The position numbers and the translations under genes were made by a program. The notes beneath the pieces were generated by a model. The model saw nothing but the letters and a program-made list of their open reading frames with translations, was not told the origin of the DNA and did no database searches. Positions 1-8,977 of a stretch of DNA of 64,000 nucleotides are shown in pieces. Positions within the stretch are counted from its first letter, which is position 1; each line of letters starts with the position of its first letter. Source of the DNA: Sphingomonas nostoxanthinifaciens (GTDB lineage Bacteria > Pseudomonadota > Alphaproteobacteria > Sphingomonadales > Sphingomonadaceae); the NCBI RefSeq assembly GCF_019930585.1, contig NZ_CP082839.1, forward strand, positions 3,220,001 through 3,284,000. The letters run 5' to 3'.

Positions 1-825
1 CTGTTCTTCGGCTATGTCGCGGCGGCGCTGGGCATCGTCGTGGCGCTCGGACTCGTACTGGTCGCCAAGTTCGATCCGCTCGCCTTCCAGGGCATTCGCG
101 GGTTCGCGCTCGACCTGACTTCCCCCGCCTCGATCCTCACGCGCCCGATCTCGCGCGGCGCCGACGATCTCGCGACCAACATCGGCGATTATGTCGCGGC
201 GGGCAGCCAGAACGAGATGCTGCGGCGCCAGCTCGCCGCGGCCGAGCGCGGGCTCGTGCAGGCGCGGATCCTTGCGTTCGAGAATGCGCGCCTCCGCCGG
301 ATTTCCCATCTGATCGAACAAGGCACGCAGCCGGTGGTGACCGCGCGCCTCGTCGGCTCCGATCTGGCCGGCACGCGCCGCTATGCCACGCTCGCCGCCG
401 GCTCGGCGGACGGCGTCCGCGCCGGGCAGCCGGTGCGTGGCCCCGATGGGCTGGTCGGGCGCGTGGCCGAAGCGGGGCTGCACGCATCCCGCGTCGAATT
501 GCTGACCGACGGCGGCAGCAGCGTGCCGCTGCGCGTGGTGCGGACGGGTGCGCCGGCGCTGGCCGAGGGGCGCGGCGCGGGCGTGCTCGACATTCATTCG
601 ACCCAGGCCGGCGCGCCGCCGCTGGTGCGCGGCGACCTGCTCGTCACATCGGGTGTCGGCGGCGTCTATCCGCCCGATCTGCCGGTCGCGGTGGTGACCA
701 GCACGAGCGGCGAGGTCGCGAACGGCCGGCCGCTCGCCGATCCGACCCGGCTCGACGTGGCGATGGTATTGGCGGAAGCGGCGGCGCCACCGGCGCTCGC
801 GCCGCCGACGGGGCGGCACAAATGA
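1..825 (+). CDS. mreC: Rod shape-determining protein MreC (5' end outside window)
   Basis: MreC is the periplasmic scaffold of the elongasome, linking MreB and MreD to PBP2 and RodA. The reading frame is open from the first base, so the N-terminus lies upstream of the window. What is visible starts inside a hydrophobic membrane segment, continues through a helical coiled-coil stretch (about residues 50-95 of the visible part, rich in E, L, R and A), and then shows the beta-rich MreC core. It ends in a short Ala/Pro-rich tail. The stop overlaps the mreD start by four bases (ATGA), and mreD, mrdA and rodA follow without gaps. An apparent GTG start at 40 sits inside the membrane segment and is not the true start. 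Confidence 0.93.
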   Translation: MFFGYVAAALGIVVALGLVLVAKFDPLAFQGIRGFALDLTSPASILTRPISRGADDLATNIGDYVAAGSQNEMLRRQLAAAERGLVQARILAFENARLRRISHLIEQGTQPVVTARLVGSDLAGTRRYATLAAGSADGVRAGQPVRGPDGLVGRVAEAGLHASRVELLTDGGSSVPLRVVRTGAPALAEGRGAGVLDIHSTQAGAPPLVRGDLLVTSGVGGVYPPDLPVAVVTSTSGEVANGRPLADPTRLDVAMVLAEAAAPPALAPPTGRHK

Positions 826-1334
826 TGGCGCAGATCGAGAGCAATCTGCTCCGCCGGCCGTCGCTGCGGCTGTGGCTGGTGCCGCTCGCCTCGACCGTGG
901 CGGGATCGATGATGGTGCTGCTGCCGATCGTCGTGACGGCACCGTCGCTGCCGCCCTTCGGCCTGCTGATCGCGCTCGGCTGGCGGCTGCGCCGACCCGA
1001 ACTCTGGCCGGCATGGGTGGCGCTGCCGCTCGGCCTTGCCGACGATCTGATCGGCGGAGCGCCGCTCGGCGTCGGCATGGCGCTGTGGACGCTCGCCTTC
1101 CTCGGCATCGACATCGCCGACCATCGCCCGATGTGGCGCGATTACTGGCTCGACTGGTGGCTGGCGATGCTTGCCATCCTGTTCGTCGGCATCGGCGGCT
1201 GGGTGCTTACGGCGTTCGCGGCGGGTGGCGGCGCGCTGTGGCCGCTGCTGCCCCAGCTCGGCTTCGCCATCCTGCTGTTCCCGGTGGTGCAGCGCCTGTG
1301 CGGCTGGCTCGACCAGTGGCGGCTGCGACGATGA
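822..1334 (+). CDS. mreD: Rod shape-determining protein MreD
   Basis: A 170-residue, almost wholly hydrophobic protein with about five membrane segments, the usual size and character of MreD, the inner-membrane partner of MreC in the cell-elongation complex. The assignment rests largely on position between mreC and the PBP2 gene, since MreD is poorly conserved. Two adjacent ATG codons (822 and 825) could start it; the first overlaps the mreC stop by four bases. Its stop overlaps the mrdA start by four bases (ATGA), so mreC, mreD and mrdA are almost certainly one transcript with coupled translation. Confidence 0.9.
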   Translation: MMAQIESNLLRRPSLRLWLVPLASTVAGSMMVLLPIVVTAPSLPPFGLLIALGWRLRRPELWPAWVALPLGLADDLIGGAPLGVGMALWTLAFLGIDIADHRPMWRDYWLDWWLAMLAILFVGIGGWVLTAFAAGGGALWPLLPQLGFAILLFPVVQRLCGWLDQWRLRR

Positions 1335-3292
1335 AGTCGCGCGTCCTGACCGATCAGGCGCTGGCTTTCTCCTTCACCCGGCGCGCGCTGATGCTCGGCG
1401 CGGCGCAGCTCGGCGCGGGCGGGCTGCTGGTCGGCCGCATGGCATGGTTGTCGATCGCCCAGAACGCCAAATATGATCGGCTGGCCGAGAGCAACCGCGT
1501 CCAGAGCCAGCTGATCCCGCCCCGACGCGGCTGGATCGTCGATCGCAATGGCCGGCCGATCGCGGTCAACCGCACCAGCTTTCGCGTCGATCTGATCCCC
1601 GACCGGCTGCAGGATCCCGACCGCGCGATCGACGAGCTGCGCCAGCTGCTCGCGCTGAGCCACGACGACGTCGCGCGCATCAAGGAAGCGCTCGACAAGG
1701 CGCCCGGCTACCAGCCGGTGCCGGTGATCGAGAACCTCGATTACGAGCGCTACGCCGCGGTCAGCGTGCGCCAGCCCGATCTGCCTGGCGTGGCGCCCTC
1801 CAGCGGCTTCGCGCGCAGCTACCCTGCGGGCGCCGCGGTCGGCCACCTCGTCGGCTATGTCGGGCCGGCCACCGCCGAGCAGTTTCAGGCGACGCGCGAT
1901 CCATTGCTCATCACCCCCGGCTTCAAGGTCGGCAAGGAGGGGCTGGAGAAGTCGATGGAGCCGTGGCTGCGCGGCAAGGCCGGCGCCAAGCGCACCGAGG
2001 TGACCGCGCACGGACGCCTCGTCGCCGAGCTCACCACCCGGCCCGAGCAGATGGGCCACACGCTCCATTTGACGATCGACGCCGGCCTGCAGGAATATGC
2101 CGCGCGCCGGCTGGGGCCGAACAGCGGCGCGGTATCGGTGATCGACGTCGCCACCGGCGGCCTGCTCGCCTTCGTGTCGATGCCGGCCTACGATCCGAAC
2201 ACTTTCTCCGACGGTATCTCGCCGACCGAATGGGCTATGCTGTCGGGCAACGACCATCTGCCGCTGACGAACAAGGTGATCCAGGGGCTCTATCCGCCGG
2301 GCTCCACGGTGAAGCCGATGGTCGCGCTGGCACTGTTGCAATGGGGCGTCGCCGCCGACGAGATCGTGCACTGTTCCGGCGTCTATCGCGTCGGCAATGC
2401 GCAATTCCACTGCTGGCGGCACAGCGGCCATGGCCCGATCGATATGCGCCGTGCGATCCAGCAGAGCTGCGACGTCTATTTCTATACGATGGGCCGCCGC
2501 ATCGGCATCGACAAGATCGCGCCGATGGCGCGCGATCTCGGCCTCGGCGCGAAGTTCGATTTGCCTTATGCGATGCAGCGCTACGGCACGGTGCCGGATA
2601 GCGCGTGGAAGCTGCGCCGCTACAAGCATCCCTGGACCGCGGCCGACACGGTGAACGCCGCGATCGGCCAGGGTTATATGCTGGTGAACCCGCTCCAGCT
2701 CAGCGTGCTGGCGGCGCGCATCGCCAGCGGCCGCGCGCTCGACCCGCGGCTCGTCCTCAATCGCCGCTACGGGCCGCAGGGACCGTCGCTCAACATTCCG
2801 CCGAGCCATCTGGAGCTGGTCCATCTCGGCATGCGCGACGTCGTCAACACCGGCGGCGTCGGCTCGGGCAGCGCCTCGCGCCTGCCGCTGGCCGGGATAG
2901 AGATGGCCGGCAAGACCGGCAGCGCGCAGGTGCGCCGCATCTCGATGGCCGATCGCCGCGCCGGCCGCACCGCCAGCGAAGCCCTGCCGTGGAAATATCG
3001 CGATCACGGCCACTTCATCGGCTTCGCGCCGGTGGAGGAGCCGCGCTATGCGATCGCGGTGACGCTGGAGCATGGCAATCACGGCGGCGCCGCCGGGCAG
3101 GTCGCGCGCGACGTGATGACCTATCTGTTCGCGCCCGACCGCGCGATGGCGACGCTCGCCACGATGGAATCCGGCTGGGGCGGCGACATCGCCCAGCGCA
3201 TGGCGGCCGACGTCGCGCGCTGGCAGGCGGGCCATCTGCAGACCGCCGCCGACCAGGCGCCCGCCGAACGGAGCACGGGGGAGCCCGATTGA
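1331..3292 (+). CDS. mrdA: Penicillin-binding protein 2 (peptidoglycan DD-transpeptidase)
   Basis: PBP2 cross-links peptidoglycan during lateral wall growth, paired with the glycosyltransferase RodA. The 653-residue protein has one N-terminal membrane anchor (about residues 18-42), a PBP dimerisation domain beginning at the RRGWIVDRNG motif (residues 65-74), and a transpeptidase domain carrying all three active-site motifs: STVK at 325-328 (nucleophile S325), SCD at 379-381 and KTG at 528-530. The ATG at 1331 overlaps the mreD stop and gives a normal PBP2 N-terminus. The frame is open much further upstream through mreD, but that part is a shadow. The C-terminal 40 residues are a family-variable tail. 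Confidence 0.97.
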   Translation: MKSRVLTDQALAFSFTRRALMLGAAQLGAGGLLVGRMAWLSIAQNAKYDRLAESNRVQSQLIPPRRGWIVDRNGRPIAVNRTSFRVDLIPDRLQDPDRAIDELRQLLALSHDDVARIKEALDKAPGYQPVPVIENLDYERYAAVSVRQPDLPGVAPSSGFARSYPAGAAVGHLVGYVGPATAEQFQATRDPLLITPGFKVGKEGLEKSMEPWLRGKAGAKRTEVTAHGRLVAELTTRPEQMGHTLHLTIDAGLQEYAARRLGPNSGAVSVIDVATGGLLAFVSMPAYDPNTFSDGISPTEWAMLSGNDHLPLTNKVIQGLYPPGSTVKPMVALALLQWGVAADEIVHCSGVYRVGNAQFHCWRHSGHGPIDMRRAIQQSCDVYFYTMGRRIGIDKIAPMARDLGLGAKFDLPYAMQRYGTVPDSAWKLRRYKHPWTAADTVNAAIGQGYMLVNPLQLSVLAARIASGRALDPRLVLNRRYGPQGPSLNIPPSHLELVHLGMRDVVNTGGVGSGSASRLPLAGIEMAGKTGSAQVRRISMADRRAGRTASEALPWKYRDHGHFIGFAPVEEPRYAIAVTLEHGNHGGAAGQVARDVMTYLFAPDRAMATLATMESGWGGDIAQRMAADVARWQAGHLQTAADQAPAERSTGEPD

Positions 3293-4392
3293 GCAACTCG
3301 CTGGTGCCGGTCGCACTCCGGCGGATCCCGTGGGGCATCCTCTTCCTGGTCGCGGCCCTTACCGGCTTCGGGCTGGCGGTGCTTTATTCGGCCGCCGGCG
3401 GTCATCTGATGCCATGGGCGTTGCCGCAGGGCGTGCGCTTCCTCGGTTTTCTCGTCGGTGCGATCGTGCTTTCGCGCCTGAACGAGCGCCAGCTCAAGTC
3501 GCTGGCGATACCGGCCTATGTGGCGCTGGTGGTGCTGCTGGTCGGCGTCGAGGCGCTGGGCGTGGTCGGCGGCGGCAGCCGGCGCTGGCTCGACCTCAAG
3601 ATCATCCGCCTGCAGCCATCCGAGCTGATGAAGCCGGCGATCGTGGTGGCGCTCGCCGCTTTCTACGATCATCTGCCGGCGGCCGAAGTGCGGCGCTTCA
3701 ACGCCATCTGGCCGGCGGCGCTGATGATCGGCCTGCCCTTCCTGCTCGTGCTGGTGCAGCCCGATCTCGGCACCGCATTGATGATCGCGTTCGGCGGAGT
3801 CACCGCGATGTTCCTGGCCGGCGTGCCGGTGCGGCTGTTCGTCGGCGCGGCGGCGGCGGCGGCGGCGCTGACCCCGATCGCGCTCGCGCGGATGCACGAT
3901 TACCAGCGCAGCCGGATCGAGATCTTCCTCAATCCCGAAAGCGATCCGCTCGGCACCGGCTATCACATCATCCAGTCGAAGATCGCGATCGGATCGGGCG
4001 GCGTGTTCGGCAAGGGCTTCCTCAACGGCACGCAGAGCCATCTCGACTATCTCCCCGAAGGCCATACGGACTTCGCCTTTGCCACCATGGCCGAAGAATG
4101 GGGTCTCGCCGGCGGCATCGGCATCATCCTGGCCTATGCGGTGGTCGTCGGCTGGGGCATGCGCGTGGCGCTCGGCGCGCCGACGCGCTTCGGCCGCATC
4201 GCGGCGGCGGGGCTCGCGACGACGATCTTCTTCTACGCGACGATCAACATGCTGATGGTGATGGGGCTGGCGCCGGTGGTGGGCATCCCGCTGCCTCTGA
4301 TCTCGTGGGGCGGATCGGCGATGATGACGGTGCTGATCTGCCTGGGGCTGCTGATGGCGATCGACCGCCACCGCAAGCCCGCACGTCTTTGA
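3289..4392 (+). CDS. rodA: Peptidoglycan glycosyltransferase RodA
   Basis: RodA is the SEDS-family membrane glycosyltransferase that polymerises lipid II for cell elongation, working with PBP2 encoded just upstream. The 367-residue product is polytopic (about ten membrane segments) and has the SEDS signatures RWLDLKIIRLQPSELMKP (about residues 99-116), QPDLGTA and the C-terminal PLISWGGSA loop. The only start that fits the family N-terminus and the gene spacing is TTG at 3289, which overlaps the mrdA stop as TTGA. A GTG at 3304 is a less likely alternative. It is the last gene of the mre/mrd operon. Confidence 0.95.
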   Translation: MSNSLVPVALRRIPWGILFLVAALTGFGLAVLYSAAGGHLMPWALPQGVRFLGFLVGAIVLSRLNERQLKSLAIPAYVALVVLLVGVEALGVVGGGSRRWLDLKIIRLQPSELMKPAIVVALAAFYDHLPAAEVRRFNAIWPAALMIGLPFLLVLVQPDLGTALMIAFGGVTAMFLAGVPVRLFVGAAAAAAALTPIALARMHDYQRSRIEIFLNPESDPLGTGYHIIQSKIAIGSGGVFGKGFLNGTQSHLDYLPEGHTDFAFATMAEEWGLAGGIGIILAYAVVVGWGMRVALGAPTRFGRIAAAGLATTIFFYATINMLMVMGLAPVVGIPLPLISWGGSAMMTVLICLGLLMAIDRHRKPARL

Positions 4393-4440
4393 GCAATTGG
4401 GTGTTTACAAGCGCGGATCGCCTTGCTAACCGCGCGCCTC

Positions 4441-4458
4441 CGACGGGCTTACCCGTCG
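4441..4458 (+). terminator. Perfect hairpin between rodA and tRNA-Lys, possible terminator
   Basis: CGACGGG and CCCGTCG form a perfect 7-bp stem with a 4-base loop (CTTA), 48 bases after the rodA stop and 15 bases before tRNA-Lys. No T-run follows, so if it ends the mre/mrd transcript it is not a classical intrinsic terminator. It could instead mark a processing point upstream of the tRNA. Confidence 0.35.
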
Positions 4459-4473
4459 CGCCGTATCCGGCAT

Positions 4474-4549
<76 letters not shown>

Positions 4550-4560
4550 CATATCTCGTT

Positions 4561-4579
4561 AGAAAAGCACGCTTTTTCT
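4561..4579 (+). terminator. Likely intrinsic terminator of tRNA-Lys
   Basis: AGAAAAGC pairs with GCTTTTTCT across a 2-base spacer (one bulged T), eleven bases after the tRNA CCA end. The descending arm supplies a run of five T. The stem is A/T-rich and short, so this is a moderate call based on position plus the T-run. Confidence 0.45.
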
Positions 4580-4737
4580 GACGGGAGACGTGCGCCTTCT
4601 GACATTAATTCGGACCGCAATTCAGACTTTCCCGGTGTGTTCTAGTCGCTCGGCAGCGCCGTCGCTTGGCCGACATGGAAACAAGCCATTGCGCGGCGTA
4701 GAAGGCCGCCGACGATGAGGATCGAGCAGGAGGCGAC

Positions 4738-5040
4738 GTGTCCGACGACGATTATGTCTATGACGAGGACAGCGGCGAGTGGGTTCCGGCTGCCGAGGCG
4801 GCCGCCAATCACCGGCTTGCGGCGCAGGTTGAGGTGCGCGACGCGGTCGGCAATGTGCTGGCCGATGGCGATCAGGTCACGCTCGTCAAGGATCTCGACG
4901 TCAAGGGGGCCGGCCAGACGCTCAAGCGCGGCACGCTCATCAAGTCGATCCGGCTGACCGGGGATGCGCAGGAGATCGACTGCCGCTACGACGGCATCAA
5001 GGGCCTCGTGCTGCGCGCCGAGTTCGTCCGCAAACGATAA
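4738..5040 (+). CDS. PhnA/YjdM-type protein, C-terminal domain form
   Basis: The 100-residue product matches the C-terminal PhnA (YjdM) domain: the stretches GNVLADGDQVTLVKDLDVKG (about residues 42-61), LKRGTLIKSIRLTGD and EIDCRYDGIKGLVLRAEFVRK are characteristic. The N-terminal zinc-ribbon of full-length YjdM is missing; instead there is an acidic Asp/Tyr-rich start. The biochemical role of this family is unsettled, and the old link to alkylphosphonate use is historical. It is unrelated to phosphonoacetate hydrolase, which shares the name PhnA (see 37360-38697). The GTG start at 4738 is fixed by an AGGAGG Shine-Dalgarno four bases upstream. The stop overlaps the next start (TAATG), so the pair is translationally coupled. 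Confidence 0.85.
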   Translation: MSDDDYVYDEDSGEWVPAAEAAANHRLAAQVEVRDAVGNVLADGDQVTLVKDLDVKGAGQTLKRGTLIKSIRLTGDAQEIDCRYDGIKGLVLRAEFVRKR

Positions 5041-5327
5041 TGGCGCGCCCGAAGCCGACCATGCCGCCCGCTGCGGCCATCCTGGCGCTGGCCGACGCAG
5101 ACGGGCGGCTGGAAGTGCGGGTATCGCCCTGTGCATCGGCCGATGCGATAATGCTGCCCGCGCCGGGTGGCGCGCTTACCGTGCGGACTACCGCGCCGCC
5201 CGAAGACGGCGCGGCGAACGAAGCGGTTTTGCGACTGCTCGCAAAGGCAATCGGTCGATCCGTATCCACGCTGGAATTGGTGCGCGGCGCTGCCAGCCGA
5301 AACAAGCTCATACGTTTAACGCCGTGA
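5040..5327 (+). CDS. DUF167 (YggU) family protein
   Basis: A 95-residue protein of the small DUF167/YggU fold family, whose role is unknown. The family hallmarks are present: an N-terminal strand LEVRVSPCASAD, the segment LTVRTTAPPEDGAANEAVLRLLA (about residues 47-69) and the ending LVRGAASRNKLIRL (about 80-93). Its ATG shares one base with the stop of the preceding PhnA-type gene (TAATG). Confidence 0.88.
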   Translation: MARPKPTMPPAAAILALADADGRLEVRVSPCASADAIMLPAPGGALTVRTTAPPEDGAANEAVLRLLAKAIGRSVSTLELVRGAASRNKLIRLTP

Positions 5328-5487
5328 CCCGAAGCGGCCATTTCCAGGCCGCCGATGTGCGCGATCCGGGAGATCGGCGCCAGAACCGGCCGGGCGACCC
5401 CATCGATAGCGCCGTTGCGCAGCGAACGGCTCGCGTGGCGCTCGACCCGGCAGCATGCGTTCGACGCGGCGCCGCGCGGCGCGCGTC

Positions 5488-5688
5488 TCAGCCCTTCGGC
5501 GTCACCCAAACATCGACCGGCGTCGCGAACGTGCCCGGCGCCGGCTTGCCGATATCGACGCGTTGCGCGGTCACGCGCTCGCCGTTTTCCAGATGGAAGG
5601 GCGTACCGGCCATCGGCATGCGGCCGAACATATGTTTCTGGATCTGCTCGCCGGTCGCGGCATTCATGACAGTGGCTTTGATGCTCAT
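5488..5688 (-). CDS. Small hypothetical protein
   Basis: A 66-residue reading frame starting MSIKATVMNAATG, with balanced composition and no membrane segment or cysteine; residues 31-63 look beta-rich. The frame is open 16 codons further upstream (to 5736), but that extension is Arg/Ser-rich and looks non-coding, so the internal ATG at 5688 is preferred. I do not recognise the family. It lies on the same strand as the sugar operon upstream of it but 115 bases beyond that operon's last stop. Coding status is likely rather than certain. Confidence 0.5.
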   Translation of the reverse strand: MSIKATVMNAATGEQIQKHMFGRMPMAGTPFHLENGERVTAQRVDIGKPAPGTFATPVDVWVTPKG

Positions 5689-5802
5689 GCGCTGCCGATA
5701 GCCAGACCAGCGGTGCAGCGTCGACCTCTCGGGCACGCTTTTCCCCAGCTTTTTATCCCAGCTTCGGACGGGCCGCCCGTTGGGACGAGGACGATTGCGC
5801 GC

Positions 5803-6957
5803 TCAGCCCCAGTTGGTCCGCTCGATCCAGCGTTCGGCGGCATGCGCCGCGACGGCGCCTGCGACGAAGCGCAGCCCCTCGATACCGTCCTCGATGCCCG
5901 GCAGCATCGAGGCCTGGCCGGAGGCGTCCGGATCGTCGAAGCCGACGATCAGGTCCGCCGCATCGCTGTAGAGCTGCGCGAACGCCTCCAGATAGCCCTC
6001 CGGATGATGCGCGGGGGTGCGCGTCGCATCGCCGCCCAGGCCGCCCGGGCCGCCGCGTTCGAGCGTCACGGATGGCGCGCCGATGACGGTGTAACGCAGT
6101 TGGTTGGGATTTTCCTGATCCCACTCAACGCCGGCTTCGCTGCCATAGACGCCGATGCGGAGCTGGTTGCCTTTGCCGGGCGCGATCTGGCTGAGCCACA
6201 TCATGCCCTTTGCACCGCCCGCGTAGCGCAACAGGATGTGGGCATTGTCGTCGAGCGTGCGACCTTCGCCGAACGCGGACAGATCGGAAAACACCGCTTC
6301 CGCCTGCAGGCCGGTGACGAAACCGCCGAGATGATAAGCATGCGTGCCGATATCGCCGAGCGCCCCGCCCGCGCCGGAGCGGGCCGGGTCAGTGCGCCAT
6401 GCCGCCTGCTTGTTATCCCCGGTCTCGATGGTGCGCGCGAGCCAATCCTGCGCATATTGCAGCTGGATCGTGCGGATCGTGCCCAGCCGGCCTTCCGACA
6501 CCATCGCCCGCATCATCCGGACCATCGGATAGCCCGAATAGGTATGGGTCAGCACGAAGGCGCGCTTGGCGGCGTGTGCCGCACGCTCGATCGCGAGCGC
6601 GTCGCTCAACGTCGCGGCGATGGGCTTGTCGCAGATGACGTGGAAGCCTGCCTCAAGTGCCGCCACGGCCGGCGCTGCATGGAGATGGTTGGGCGTGACG
6701 ATGACAACGGCATCGATCCGGTCTTCACCGCGGGCGGCTTCGCTCGCGATCAACGCCCGCCAGTCCGCGTGGCTGCGCTCCGGCGCGATGCGGCATTCGA
6801 CAGCGCCGCGCGCGGCGCGGGCCGGATCGGATGACAATGCCCCGGCGACCAGTTCCCACCGATCGTCCAGTCGCGCGGCGAGCCGGTGGATCGGGCCGAT
6901 CATCGCGCCCGGCCCACCACCGATCATCGCATAGCGCAGCCGCCGTGCCGCCATCAT
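5803..6957 (-). CDS. Gfo/Idh/MocA family NAD(P)-dependent oxidoreductase
   Basis: The 384-residue protein opens with a Rossmann NAD(P)-binding strand and glycine loop (IGGGPGAMIG, about residues 9-18), then has the family segment VVIVTPNHLHAAPAVAAL, the CDKP variant of the EKP motif in front of the catalytic region, and a C-terminal substrate domain with the KQAAWRTDP and GGALGDIGTHAYHL segments (likely active-site lysine and histidines). Such enzymes oxidise or reduce a ring hydroxyl of sugars, inositols or their glycosides. It is the last gene of a four-gene minus-strand operon and overlaps the upstream isomerase gene by four bases. Substrate unknown; the neighbours point to a sugar or 3-keto-sugar route. 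Confidence 0.9.
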   Translation of the reverse strand: MMAARRLRYAMIGGGPGAMIGPIHRLAARLDDRWELVAGALSSDPARAARGAVECRIAPERSHADWRALIASEAARGEDRIDAVVIVTPNHLHAAPAVAALEAGFHVICDKPIAATLSDALAIERAAHAAKRAFVLTHTYSGYPMVRMMRAMVSEGRLGTIRTIQLQYAQDWLARTIETGDNKQAAWRTDPARSGAGGALGDIGTHAYHLGGFVTGLQAEAVFSDLSAFGEGRTLDDNAHILLRYAGGAKGMMWLSQIAPGKGNQLRIGVYGSEAGVEWDQENPNQLRYTVIGAPSVTLERGGPGGLGGDATRTPAHHPEGYLEAFAQLYSDAADLIVGFDDPDASGQASMLPGIEDGIEGLRFVAGAVAAHAAERWIERTNWG

Positions 6958-7898
6958 GCCGTCTTCAACGCGAGCAGATAGGTCGCGCTCTTTGCGATCG
7001 CATCGATCCGCGGGCCGGCAAAAGGCGGTTCCTGCTCGATGAAGAATCCGCGGACGCCGTCGGCATAAGCGGCGGGCAGGATCGCGTGCCAATCCATCTT
7101 CCCCGACCCCACTTCGGTCGGGTCCTGCTCTACGACATAGTTGGTGACGGTGCTGGCCTTGATGTCCTTGACGTGCATCTGGGTGAAGCGATGCGGATGC
7201 GCACGCAACAGCGCGATCGGATCGATCCCTGCCGCGGCGACCCAGCCCGCATCCATCTCGAACGAGACCGACGACGGATCGGTTTCGCGCATGAGAAGGT
7301 CGAACGCCGTTCCCCAATCGTGCGGCGCGAATTCGGGATTGTGATTGTGATAGCTGACCGCCAAGCCACGTTGGCGCAGAGCCTTGCCGGCGGTGTTGAG
7401 CAGATCGGCCACCCGATGCCAGTCGTCCTGCGTCAGCTTCGTAATGGCGGCGGCGAAACCTTCCGATGATTTCGGCCTGTTCGGCAGGGGTGGACTGGGC
7501 ATCACGACGTTGGTGATCCCGACCACATGCAGATCGCGCGCCAGGGCATCGAAATCGCCGTCGAGGCTGGGGCCGTTGCCGTTCGCCCTCGCCTGAATAT
7601 GCGCGCTGGTGCACCGCAGTCCTGCGCGATCGAATGAGGCGCGCAACTGCGCCGGGCTGCGTCCGTGGAAACCCGCGGTCTCGACCGACCGGATGCCGAT
7701 CGCGTGGAGCTTTGCCAGCGTGCCGTCGAAGTCGGCATCCAGATCGGGCGCCAGCGAATAAAGCTGCAGGCCGAGCGGCAGCATGTGGCGCGCGAAGAAC
7801 GGCTTGGCCGCCATACGCGGCGCCGCGCCGCTGGCGCCCGCGATCAGCGCTCCTCCCGCTGCAGCGGCGCCGAACATGCAATGGCGTCGATCGATCAT
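6954..7898 (-). CDS. Exported sugar isomerase/epimerase-like TIM-barrel protein
   Basis: A 314-residue protein of the xylose-isomerase-like TIM barrel family (AP endonuclease family 2 fold). It starts with a probable twin-arginine signal, DRRHCMFGAAAAGGALIAG (residues 3-21), then Ala-rich cleavage sequence. Barrel features visible include GLQLYSL, the glutamate in RSVETAGFHG, NVVMPSPP, SYHNHNPEF and the glutamate-containing segment SFEMDAGW, consistent with the family's Glu/His/Asp metal site. Predicted periplasmic, unlike its neighbour at 7895-8977. Enzymes of this type act on sugars or 3-keto-glycosides. Four-base overlaps on both sides place it firmly in the operon. Confidence 0.88.
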   Translation of the reverse strand: MIDRRHCMFGAAAAGGALIAGASGAAPRMAAKPFFARHMLPLGLQLYSLAPDLDADFDGTLAKLHAIGIRSVETAGFHGRSPAQLRASFDRAGLRCTSAHIQARANGNGPSLDGDFDALARDLHVVGITNVVMPSPPLPNRPKSSEGFAAAITKLTQDDWHRVADLLNTAGKALRQRGLAVSYHNHNPEFAPHDWGTAFDLLMRETDPSSVSFEMDAGWVAAAGIDPIALLRAHPHRFTQMHVKDIKASTVTNYVVEQDPTEVGSGKMDWHAILPAAYADGVRGFFIEQEPPFAGPRIDAIAKSATYLLALKTA

Positions 7899-8977
7899 AG
7901 GGTCTCTCCATCGTTCTTATCGGGGGTCGCGAGGCCAAGCAGGGCGCGGTTGACATAGCGATCGGCGCCGCTCGCCGCGAAATCGTCGAACGCACGCTCG
8001 GTGACGCGGATGATATGATCGCGGATGAACGGGGCACCCTCGCGCGCGCCGTCTTCGGGATGCTTCAGCGCGCATTCCCATTCGAGCACCGCCCAGCCGG
8101 GAAAGTCATATTGCGCCATCTTCGAGAAGATCGCGCCGAAATCGACCTGCCCGTCGCCCAGCGAGCGGAAGCGCCCGGCCCGATCGACCCAGTTTTCGTA
8201 GCCGCCATAAACACCCGACCGGCCAGTCGGGTTGAATTCGGCATCCTTGACGTGGAAGCAGACGATCCGATCATGGTAGCGATCGATGAAGTCGAGATAA
8301 TCCAGCTGCTGCAGCACGAAATGCGACGGATCGAAGAGGATGCGCGCGCGCGGGTGCCCGTCCACGGCGGCGAGGAAACGCTCCCACGAGGCACCGTCGT
8401 GCAGATCCTCGCCGGGATGGATCTCGAACGCGCAATCGACGCCGGCATCGTCGAAGGCATCGAGGATCGGACGCCAGCGCCGCGCCAGCTCCGCAAAGGC
8501 CTCGTCGATCAGCCCGGCCGGGCGCTGCGGCCACGGATAGACATATGGCCACGCCAGCGCACCCGAGAATGTCGCATGCGCCTTCAGGCCGAGGTGCGCG
8601 CTGGCCTTTGCCGCCAGCATCACCTGCTCCGCCGCCCACCCTTGGCGCTCGGCCGGCTTTCCGCGCAGCGCTGGCGGGGCGAAGCCATCGAACAGCAGAT
8701 CATAGGCCGGGTGTACCGCGACGAGCTGACCCTGAAGGTGCGTCGACAATTCGGTGGGCTCGACGCCGAACGCCGCGAGCCGGCCGCGCAGATCGTCGCA
8801 ATAATCCTTGCTCCCCGCGGCAGTAGCGAGGTCGATCAGGCGCGGATCGCAAGGAATCTGCACGCCTTTATAGCCGAGGCTCGCCGCCCATTCGCCGAGA
8901 TGGTCGAGCGTATCGAACGGCGCATCGCTGCCCAGGAACTGCGCGAGGAAGATGGCCGGGCCGTTGATCGTCTTCAT
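7895..8977 (-). CDS. Sugar isomerase/epimerase-like TIM-barrel protein (cytoplasmic)
   Basis: A 360-residue xylose-isomerase-like TIM-barrel protein without a signal peptide. Metal-site segments typical of the family are present: CAFEIHPGED, ILFDPSHF, CFHVKDAEF and VLEWECAL near the C-terminus. It probably isomerises or epimerises the compound imported by the MFS permease encoded upstream, working with the Gfo/Idh/MocA dehydrogenase encoded two genes downstream. It overlaps both neighbours by four bases. Confidence 0.88.
   Translation of the reverse strand: MKTINGPAIFLAQFLGSDAPFDTLDHLGEWAASLGYKGVQIPCDPRLIDLATAAGSKDYCDDLRGRLAAFGVEPTELSTHLQGQLVAVHPAYDLLFDGFAPPALRGKPAERQGWAAEQVMLAAKASAHLGLKAHATFSGALAWPYVYPWPQRPAGLIDEAFAELARRWRPILDAFDDAGVDCAFEIHPGEDLHDGASWERFLAAVDGHPRARILFDPSHFVLQQLDYLDFIDRYHDRIVCFHVKDAEFNPTGRSGVYGGYENWVDRAGRFRSLGDGQVDFGAIFSKMAQYDFPGWAVLEWECALKHPEDGAREGAPFIRDHIIRVTERAFDDFAASGADRYVNRALLGLATPDKNDGETL

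Noticed and set aside
1142..3316. 724-codon open frame antisense to mrdA
   Set aside because: Shadow of the PBP2 gene by codon bias; product is Arg/His/Ala-rich with no recognisable domain.
5328..5487. Plus-strand frames continuing after the DUF167 gene
   Set aside because: No ribosome site and Arg/Ala/Ser-rich composition typical of non-coding GC-rich DNA.
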